A DNA stretch of 10,674 nucleotides from Promethearchaeota archaeon (GTDB lineage Archaea > Asgardarchaeota > Lokiarchaeia > Sigyniarchaeales > SOKP01), in NCBI GenBank assembly GCA_030606095.1, contig JAUWHC010000051.1:1-10674 (forward strand), given 5' to 3'. The translations under genes and the position numbers were made by a program. Under the pieces are notes generated by a model. That model worked only from the letters and a program-made list of their open reading frames with translations, made no database searches and was not told where the DNA came from. Below, in pieces: positions 5,892 through 10,674 of this stretch. How positions within the stretch are numbered: position 1 is the first letter of the stretch; each line of letters begins with the position of its first letter.

Positions 5892-6965
5892 GTGAGTAAA
5901 TTGGTATTTGATTTGAGAAGATGTGATTTTTCAAAATGTAAAGGAGAATGTCTTGCAAGGTGTTTATTTGTTGATTATGATGAACAAAAAGCTAAAGCGG
6001 ATATGGCAAAATTAATATATCAAGAACCTGCTGATATTCTTGCTAAATGTGTTACTTGTTATGCGTGTAATGAATATTGTCCTCAAGGAGCAAATCCATG
6101 GGATTTGATAAATCAAATGCAAGAAAAGACAGGGCTTTACATTTATCCAAAGGAAGCTAAAAAAACTGCTTTAGGATGGGCTAAAAAAGAAGATAGGATC
6201 GTTAAAGTAGATCCTGATAAACCTGCTGTTTCTTTAGGGGGCTTTTCTGATGCAATTCCATGGGATAAAGTTTTTAAAGGAAAGTTATTTGAAGGACTAT
6301 CATTAATAATGGGAGGATCTTATGCTTGCAGAGCACCAGAAACACATATGTGTGATGCTAATTCTGCCTTAGATAACTTACCCTCATTAGTAAAAAATCT
6401 TGCTAATACAGGATATAAGGAAATAATTTTTTATCATGATGCTTGTTATGGTTTTGTAACATCTGAAGCACTTGCTAAAATGATTGAAGTTCCCTTTAAA
6501 CCAATTCATTTTATGGAATATATTCGAAATTGGCTACGTGATCATAAAGATTTGATTACTCCTTTAAATATTAAAGTTGCATATCAGCGACCTTGTACTT
6601 CTAGATATAATCCTCATGGAGATTTAAAAGAAAATTTCTATGATTGGGTTGAGCAAACTTTTGAATTACTTGGTTGTGAGCTTGTAGAGCGGACATATCA
6701 AAAAGAGAATTCCATGTGCTGTTGTTCCGGTATTTTTCCAACCCAGAAAGAGCGTGCTATGAGTTATGTCAATAAGAACCTGCAAGATGCTAAAGATGCT
6801 GGAACAGATAACTATATTACATTCTGTCCTATCTGCACTGCGGTAATGCGAGGTACAGCTAGAAAAATGGGAATGGAACCTTATTACATAATAATGCTCG
6901 TACAGAAGGCACTTGGTGAAGATTTGCCATTAGGAGGAGCAGCAATCGGAACTCCGGTTCATTAG
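5892..6965 (+). CDS. HdrD-like iron-sulfur protein with CCG (cysteine-rich) domains
   Basis: A 357-residue protein related to heterodisulfide reductase subunit D and other CCG-domain reductases, which use non-cubane or cubane clusters in disulfide or electron-transfer chemistry. From the GTG at 5892, an N-terminal set C11-x4-C16-x3-C20-x3-C24 replaces the usual first ferredoxin motif. A standard C53-x2-C56-x2-C59-x3-C63-P follows. The first CCG module is degenerate: C146, C154, H182, C185. The second is nearly canonical: C235, then three consecutive cysteines C276-C278 followed by SG, and C312-P-I-C315. The AGGTGA at 5890-5895 overlaps the GTG and better suits an in-frame TTG at 5901, so the protein may begin three residues later. 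No membrane anchor is seen. Similar proteins serve as electron-transfer subunits in Hdr and Bam-type complexes. It probably works with the neighbouring ferredoxins; the substrate is unknown. Confidence 0.85.
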   Translation: MSKLVFDLRRCDFSKCKGECLARCLFVDYDEQKAKADMAKLIYQEPADILAKCVTCYACNEYCPQGANPWDLINQMQEKTGLYIYPKEAKKTALGWAKKEDRIVKVDPDKPAVSLGGFSDAIPWDKVFKGKLFEGLSLIMGGSYACRAPETHMCDANSALDNLPSLVKNLANTGYKEIIFYHDACYGFVTSEALAKMIEVPFKPIHFMEYIRNWLRDHKDLITPLNIKVAYQRPCTSRYNPHGDLKENFYDWVEQTFELLGCELVERTYQKENSMCCCSGIFPTQKERAMSYVNKNLQDAKDAGTDNYITFCPICTAVMRGTARKMGMEPYYIIMLVQKALGEDLPLGGAAIGTPVH

Positions 6966-6982
6966 TCAAAATAATCTAATTA

Positions 6983-6991
6983 TTTTTTTTT
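6983..6991 (+). terminator. 9-base T-tract after the HdrD-like gene
   Basis: Nine T residues lie 18 bases past the stop at 6965 and 19 bases before the mfnB start at 7011. This could be a weak or partial terminator, or just a feature of the AT-rich spacer. Confidence 0.3.
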
Positions 6992-7010
6992 AAATAAAAA
7001 AGGATTTAGT

Positions 7011-7721
7011 ATGAAAGTTCTTATAAGTATACGTTCACTTGAAGAATTACAACCTGCCTTAGAAGGAAAAGCAGATATTATAGATCTAAAGAACCCAAGC
7101 GAAGGATCATTAGGTGCAGCGGTTCCTTCATTTATTAAAAAAGTTAAAAAATTGGCATTAAATGATTTAGTAAGTGCGGCAATCGGAGATATGCCAAATT
7201 TACCTGGAACTGCAGCGTTGGCAGCACTTGGAGCTGCAACATCAGGGGCAGATTATGTAAAAGTAGGACTTTTTGGTGTAACTAATGAGAAAGAAGGAAT
7301 AAAATTATTGACTGAAGTAGTTAATGCTGTAAAAGAATACAACTCAAATGTTATAGTGGTTGGGGCTGGTTATGCGGATTCAAGGTCTTTTGGTGGTGTT
7401 GATCCAATGAAAATCCCTAATATTGTAAAATCAGCAGGTGCTAAGGTAGCAATGTTAGACACAGCCACTAAAGATGGTAGAAAATTATTTGATTTTTTAA
7501 ATTATATCGAATTAAAAAGTTTCGTCGATAATGCTCATAATCTAAACTTGTTAGCAGCGCTAGCAGGATCTCTTGACCCTGAAGACTTATTTATTATCAA
7601 TAAATTAGGTACGGATATCACGGGATTCCGAGGTGCTGCTTGTAGCAATAAAGATAGGAATACTGGCATCGTTACTACAGAACGTGTTGCTAATATTATG
7701 AAAATTGCAAATATATTATAA
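7011..7721 (+). CDS. mfnB: (5-formylfuran-3-yl)methyl phosphate synthase (MfnB)
   Basis: A 236-residue TIM-barrel enzyme that condenses two glyceraldehyde-3-phosphate molecules into 4-(hydroxymethyl)-2-furancarboxaldehyde phosphate, the furan core of methanofuran. The family signature IIDLKNPSEGSLGA puts the Schiff-base lysine at K27. K84 in DYVKVGLFG and D150/K154 in MLDTATKDGRKLFDF match the other residues reported as important in the methanogen enzyme. Length and motifs indicate an intact, probably active enzyme. An AAGGA tract 6-7 bases before the ATG supports the start. None of the other methanofuran genes (mfnA, mfnC, mfnD, mfnE, mfnF) is nearby. Its placement between an HdrD-like gene and an aldehyde oxidoreductase pair is unusual, and suggests its furan aldehyde product may be a substrate or precursor here. 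MfnB homologues also occur outside methanogens, so this gene alone does not imply methanogenesis. Confidence 0.93.
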   Translation: MKVLISIRSLEELQPALEGKADIIDLKNPSEGSLGAAVPSFIKKVKKLALNDLVSAAIGDMPNLPGTAALAALGAATSGADYVKVGLFGVTNEKEGIKLLTEVVNAVKEYNSNVIVVGAGYADSRSFGGVDPMKIPNIVKSAGAKVAMLDTATKDGRKLFDFLNYIELKSFVDNAHNLNLLAALAGSLDPEDLFIINKLGTDITGFRGAACSNKDRNTGIVTTERVANIMKIANIL

Positions 7722-7724
7722 ATA
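7716..7724 (+). promoter_or_regulatory. candidate TATA box before the AOR pair
   Basis: TTATAAATA overlaps the mfnB stop and lies 37-57 bases before the two candidate ATGs of the small ferredoxin (7761 and 7773). It would start a transcript near 7745 with a short leader, in keeping with the lack of a ribosome site there. Confidence 0.25.
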
Positions 7725-7760
7725 AAAATTTATGAAATAAATTTAAAAATTAGAAATAAA

Positions 7761-8027
7761 ATGAATTTAAAAATGTCAAAAAAAATAATAAAGCATATAG
7801 ATGATAAGTGTTATGGTTGCAAAACATGTGAATTAGTTTGTTCATTTCACCATAATAAAGTATTTCAGCCAGCAAAAGCGAGTATATCCGTAGAAAGAGA
7901 TCATTTAAATGGTATTTGGACATGGACATTAAATGATAGTTGCGATAATTGTGAAAACGAGGAGGAGCCATTGTGTGTTAAATTCTGCTTATATAATGCT
8001 ATTGTAATTAAGGAGGAGGGAGATTAG
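7761..8027 (+). CDS. small 2[4Fe-4S] ferredoxin subunit paired with AOR enzyme
   Basis: An 88-residue electron-transfer subunit. Cluster cysteines are C17-x2-C20-x2-C23-x3-C27 followed by SFHH, and C61-x2-C64-x7-C72-x3-C76 followed by LYNAI. The pattern, including the longer spacing of the third cysteine in the second motif, is that of the polyferredoxin-type subunits (DmsB/AorA-like) that accompany molybdenum or tungsten oxidoreductases. It is about half the size of the four-cluster versions, so it probably holds two clusters. The stop is one base before the TTG of the AOR gene and the AOR ribosome site lies inside its last codons, so the two are translationally coupled and probably form one complex. 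Start choice is uncertain between ATG 7761 and ATG 7773 (residue 5); neither has a Shine-Dalgarno sequence. Confidence 0.9.
   Translation: MNLKMSKKIIKHIDDKCYGCKTCELVCSFHHNKVFQPAKASISVERDHLNGIWTWTLNDSCDNCENEEEPLCVKFCLYNAIVIKEEGD
8011..8020 (+). promoter_or_regulatory. strong double Shine-Dalgarno AGGAGGAGGG for AOR
   Basis: Two overlapping AGGAG-type sites end 8 bases before the TTG at 8029 and are buried in the last codons of the ferredoxin gene. This supports the TTG start and couples translation of the pair. It is the strongest ribosome site in the window, in keeping with high expression of the large subunit. Confidence 0.75.
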
Positions 8028-8028
8028 T

Positions 8029-9948
8029 TTGAACAAATTTAAAATTAAAGGGGGAATTACAGGAAAGATATTACGTGTTGATTTAAGTGCAGAAAAAGTA
8101 AGAGTTGAGGATAATATATATGCTGATAGATGGATTGCAGGAAGGGCTTTGAGTAGCTGGATTCTTTTAAATGAGATGGCCCCCGGAACTAAATGGTCTG
8201 ATCCTGAAAATTATCTTATTTTTGGTGCGGGTGCATTAATTGGTACGATCGCCCCCGCAAGCTGCCGGACAAACATCGATACAATAAATGTATTTAATAA
8301 TGGGAAAGGATCCTCTAATTTTGGTGGGCATTTTAGCCCAGAGATGAAATTTGCTGGGTTTGATCAAATAATCATAAAAGGTAAGGCTGAAAAGCCTGTA
8401 TATTTATTTATTTCTGACGGTAGCGCTGAGATTCGTGATGCATCGCATCTCTGGGGCAAAAGTACTTATGAAACCGAAGATTTAATTAAGAAAGAATTAA
8501 GAGATAACAAAATTGAGATAGCTTCTATTGGTCCTGCTGGAGAAAATTTAGTTCATGGATCCGCGATAATTATAGATTGTGGTAGGGCTGCTGGTGGGTC
8601 TGGGGTTGGATGCATTATGGGGGATAAAAAATTAAAAGCTGTTGTAGTTCGAGGACACAACTCAGTGAAGGTTGCTCATCCAGAAGAATTTTTACAAAGA
8701 GCTTATAAAGCATATCAGAAAATAATAACACGACCTACAGCTAAAGTATTCCGCAAAAAAACTCTTGCAGGAATGGTATATAATGACTCTCAACAATTTG
8801 ATGATCTATGGGAAATGATGCATTCTATTAAAAATTCTCAAGATGTACATTGGTCTCGTGAACAGCGTTCAAGAATAATGGGCAAGGAAGGTGTTGGTAA
8901 ATTCTTTAAAAAAATACAAGCGTGTTATGCATGTCCTGTAGGTTGCCAGCCATATTCTGAAATTAATGAAGGAAAATTCAAGGGTTCCAAGGGATTAGGT
9001 TATTGGATTAATTCAGTTATGTGGTCTGGAAAGATGGATGTTACTGATCCAGAAGCTTCACTACAATATCACCTTCGTGCTAATCAATTGGGTTTAGATG
9101 GAGATAATTCATCCGTCGTTATGTCTTGGGCATTCGAGGCGTATGAAAAAGGATTGTTAACAAAAGAAGATACTGATGGCTTAGATTTGACATGGGGTAA
9201 TTTTGATGCAATGCTTGAATTACAGGAAAAAATTGCCTTTCGAGATGGGTTTGGTGACTTTCTTGCAGATGGTGTAGTCGCTGCAGCAAAAAAACTTGGA
9301 AAAGGTTCAGAAAAATTCGCTATTAATCAAAAAGGACAAGATACACTGGATCCATATCGTGTTTGTAAGGGATGGTCTCTCGCCTGTGCTACATCTCCAA
9401 TTGCAGGGCGTCATATGCGGGGAAGCATTAATATACCAATTGCATTTGGACCTAAAGGTGTAAAATTTAATCCCTATTCTTATAAAGACCAACCACCAGT
9501 AGTATTTTGGGAATTGCAAGCTAAAGAAATTGAAGATATTATTGGAATATGTGTTTATGTAGGAACTTGGTCGGGTGTATATGCGCTTGAACCTTCAGAC
9601 TATGTCGAATTAACTAATTTAGCATTGGGAATTAACCTAACGGAAGAGGAATTCATGCTCTTAGGACAAAGAAGTTATAATTTAGAGAAAGCATTTAATA
9701 CAATTCATGTTGGATTTAAACGCGAAGATGACCTTCCACATCGGAGATTCTTTGAAGATCCTATCTTATCTGGGCCACATAAAGGAGAAACTTTAAATAA
9801 AGAAAAATATAATTCTATGCTGGATGCATTTTATGAACTTCACGGATGGGATAAAGAAACGAGTTGGCAAACACGTAAAACTTTAGAATCCTTGGGACTA
9901 TCCGATGTAGCTGAAAAATTAGCTGAAGTTGGTCGGTTGATTGAATAA
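8029..9948 (+). CDS. aldehyde:ferredoxin oxidoreductase family protein (tungsten-pterin enzyme)
   Basis: A 639-residue, full-length AOR-family enzyme that would oxidise an aldehyde to a carboxylic acid, or run in reverse, with a tungsten bis-pterin and one [4Fe-4S] cluster. Residues 8-205 form the N-terminal domain with GGITGKILRVDLS, AGRALSSWIL, and the pterin-binding region GRAAGGSGVGCIMGDKKLKAV (185-205). The cluster cysteines are C299-x2-C302-x3-C306 and a distant C508. The C-terminal end has the usual FNTIHVGFKREDDLPHRRF and a final MLDAFYELHGWD segment. In GVGCIMGDKKLKA, Cys195 and Asp199 vary from the common G(A)VMGSK(N)LKA. The family also includes FOR, GAPOR, WOR4/5 and the benzoyl-CoA reductase BamB, and the motifs alone do not decide the subgroup or substrate. 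Start is TTG, supported by the ribosome site above. It is coupled to the small ferredoxin, its likely electron acceptor. Cytosolic. Confidence 0.93.
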   Translation: MNKFKIKGGITGKILRVDLSAEKVRVEDNIYADRWIAGRALSSWILLNEMAPGTKWSDPENYLIFGAGALIGTIAPASCRTNIDTINVFNNGKGSSNFGGHFSPEMKFAGFDQIIIKGKAEKPVYLFISDGSAEIRDASHLWGKSTYETEDLIKKELRDNKIEIASIGPAGENLVHGSAIIIDCGRAAGGSGVGCIMGDKKLKAVVVRGHNSVKVAHPEEFLQRAYKAYQKIITRPTAKVFRKKTLAGMVYNDSQQFDDLWEMMHSIKNSQDVHWSREQRSRIMGKEGVGKFFKKIQACYACPVGCQPYSEINEGKFKGSKGLGYWINSVMWSGKMDVTDPEASLQYHLRANQLGLDGDNSSVVMSWAFEAYEKGLLTKEDTDGLDLTWGNFDAMLELQEKIAFRDGFGDFLADGVVAAAKKLGKGSEKFAINQKGQDTLDPYRVCKGWSLACATSPIAGRHMRGSINIPIAFGPKGVKFNPYSYKDQPPVVFWELQAKEIEDIIGICVYVGTWSGVYALEPSDYVELTNLALGINLTEEEFMLLGQRSYNLEKAFNTIHVGFKREDDLPHRRFFEDPILSGPHKGETLNKEKYNSMLDAFYELHGWDKETSWQTRKTLESLGLSDVAEKLAEVGRLIE

Positions 9949-9972
9949 TATTTTTAAGAATTAATATTAACT

Positions 9973-9988
9973 ATTATTTTTCTTTTTT
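9973..9988 (+). terminator. T-rich tract downstream of AOR
   Basis: ATTATTTTTCTTTTTT lies about 25-40 bases after the AOR stop and could end the redox transcript in the archaeal manner. A five-base inverted repeat (9995-9999 with 10007-10011) follows it. That repeat lies on the wrong side of the T-tract for a bacterial-type hairpin. Confidence 0.4.
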
Positions 9989-10049
9989 GGAGAATCTGAG
10001 CTGGCATCAGAGATAAATATCTAATTAAATAAATTTTTTTCAAATTTCT

Positions 10050-10430
10050 TTATTCTTTTCTAAAGTCAATCTTCTCTATACCAATCCATTCTTTAGCGTC
10101 CTCAAGGTTGGATACGATTTTCCTTTTAGAAGATTCAGCGTGCTCTAAAAGATAATTGAATTCTACGCCTAATGGTGGATTTTTCGAGATTACAAATGCA
10201 GATTTGCTAAGTTTTTCATTGTTTCGTTTTAATAAATCTAAAATTATATCGATTGACTCTATCCGTAAAAGAATCGCTTCGGTAATGTCGATAATTACAT
10301 TTAAATTCTCGTGAATATCTTTAGTTAAATCCTCAAATTCTATTACAAATCTTTCTGCTACAGGTAAAGGAAAGGTTCCAATTGCTTTTAGGTAAAAACA
10401 ATCGTCACCTAATTTCTCAATTTGATACAT
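10050..10430 (-). CDS. STAS/SpoIIAA-like small protein
   Basis: A 126-residue protein with the strand-helix alternation of the STAS/SpoIIAA-like fold: strand CFYLKAIGTF (11-20), helix PVAERFVIEFEDLTKDI (23-39), strand NVIIDITEA (44-52), helix SIDIILDLLKRN (59-70), strand KSAFVIS (76-82), helix GVEFNYLLEHAES (88-100) and strand KRKIVSNLEDAKEWI (102-116). The final segment resembles the F-x(4)-eAxxWL end of SpoIIAA-like proteins. The usual anti-sigma-antagonist phospho-serine after the central strand is not obvious (the loop reads DITEAILL), so phospho-switch function is unproven. Such proteins often act as signalling or lipid-binding modules. It starts 7 bases after the upstream minus-strand gene, implying one transcript, and is convergent with AOR. 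No membrane segment or signal peptide. Family assignment is from fold pattern only. Confidence 0.65.
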   Translation of the reverse strand: MYQIEKLGDDCFYLKAIGTFPLPVAERFVIEFEDLTKDIHENLNVIIDITEAILLRIESIDIILDLLKRNNEKLSKSAFVISKNPPLGVEFNYLLEHAESSKRKIVSNLEDAKEWIGIEKIDFRKE

Positions 10431-10437
10431 TTTATTG

Positions 10438-10674
10438 TCAATTTTTCTGTTTTAAATAAAAGTATAACAAATTGCTAATATTAATTTTGTTTTTTTGAGT
10501 TCTATCTTTTTTTGGGATTTGTGAAATTTCCTCGAAGACAAACGATTTATGCCATGTTCCATTTAAATATGCAATGAAAAGGGGAGAAAATATATCGGAA
10601 AGCATTCCCACAACGGATAGATCAGACCGAGTAAAAAAGAGAAATCTTTGGTCCCAGATCGTTATGAATATCAT
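10438..10674 (-). CDS. unrecognised protein, C-terminal part (5' end at or beyond the window edge)
   Basis: I do not recognise this 78-residue fragment. The first codon seen is an ATG exactly at the window edge, so the real start may be outside. The segment begins with hydrophobic IFITIWDQRFLFF, then RSDLSVVGMLSDIFSPLFIAYLNGTWHKSF, then a basic, lysine-rich tail. The mixture of hydrophobic and aromatic residues looks more like a folded domain edge than a membrane helix. Two facts favour a real gene: the reading frame is open to the edge, and its TGA (10438-10440) lies only 7 bases before the ATG of the STAS-like gene, as in an operon. The extreme AT content of its last 20 codons weakens the case. 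Confidence 0.5.
   Translation of the reverse strand: MIFITIWDQRFLFFTRSDLSVVGMLSDIFSPLFIAYLNGTWHKSFVFEEISQIPKKDRTQKNKINISNLLYFYLKQKN

Noticed and set aside
7011..7721. mfnB as evidence for methanogenesis
   Set aside because: MfnB homologues occur outside methanogens, and no methanogenesis or other methanofuran gene is visible.
7750..7971. Minus-strand open frame opposite the small ferredoxin
   Set aside because: Shadow of a cysteine-motif gene; His/Leu/Tyr-rich with no motif.
9307..9519. Minus-strand open frame inside the AOR gene
   Set aside because: Antisense to conserved AOR sequence, without any recognisable domain.
9995..10011. TCTGA/TCAGA inverted repeat after the AOR gene as a hairpin terminator
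   Set aside because: Only five base pairs with a 7-base loop, and the T-tract precedes it instead of following it on the plus strand.

Overview
This is an AT-rich window (visually near 30% G+C), most likely from an archaeon and plausibly from an Asgard/Lokiarchaeia-type genome. The evidence is an MfnB homologue (a mainly archaeal furan-forming enzyme), a tungsten-type aldehyde oxidoreductase, an HdrD-like CCG protein, a receiver domain fused to an ArsR-like winged helix, TATA-like boxes, T-tracts after stop codons, and a mix of ATG, GTG and TTG starts. The lineage is inferred; there is no rRNA gene or phylogenetic marker here.

Layout. (1) Positions 2-514, plus strand: the C-terminal part of a beta-class DNA amino-methyltransferase that runs off the left edge. 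(2) Positions 4063 down to 544, minus strand: a three-gene signalling operon. It encodes a soluble histidine kinase (receiver-like, PAS, GAF, PAS, HisKA_2, ATPase), a response regulator with an ArsR-like DNA-binding output, and a stand-alone winged-helix protein that is a clear paralogue of that output domain. (3) Positions 4064-4519: a 456-base divergent intergenic region with candidate promoters, a 19-bp palindrome and a 12-bp direct repeat that could be an operator. (4) Positions 4520-9948, plus strand: a redox cluster of seven genes. They encode two split-barrel (PNPOx-like) flavin proteins, a 2[4Fe-4S] ferredoxin, an HdrD-like iron-sulfur/CCG protein, MfnB, a second small 2[4Fe-4S] ferredoxin, and an AOR-family tungsten enzyme. 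(5) Positions 10674 down to 10050, minus strand: the C-terminal part of an unrecognised protein, followed by a small STAS/SpoIIAA-like protein.

How the genes may work together. The AOR enzyme and the ferredoxin one base upstream look like a catalytic plus electron-transfer pair. The other ferredoxin, the HdrD-like protein and the flavin-binding proteins could carry electrons onward to a disulfide, flavin or F420-type acceptor. The odd member is MfnB, which makes a furan aldehyde phosphate from glyceraldehyde-3-phosphate. Finding it between iron-sulfur genes and an aldehyde oxidoreductase, with no other methanofuran gene in view, raises the possibility that the cluster oxidises, reduces or builds on a furan aldehyde. 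The divergently transcribed two-component system is a natural candidate regulator. These links are inferences from gene order.
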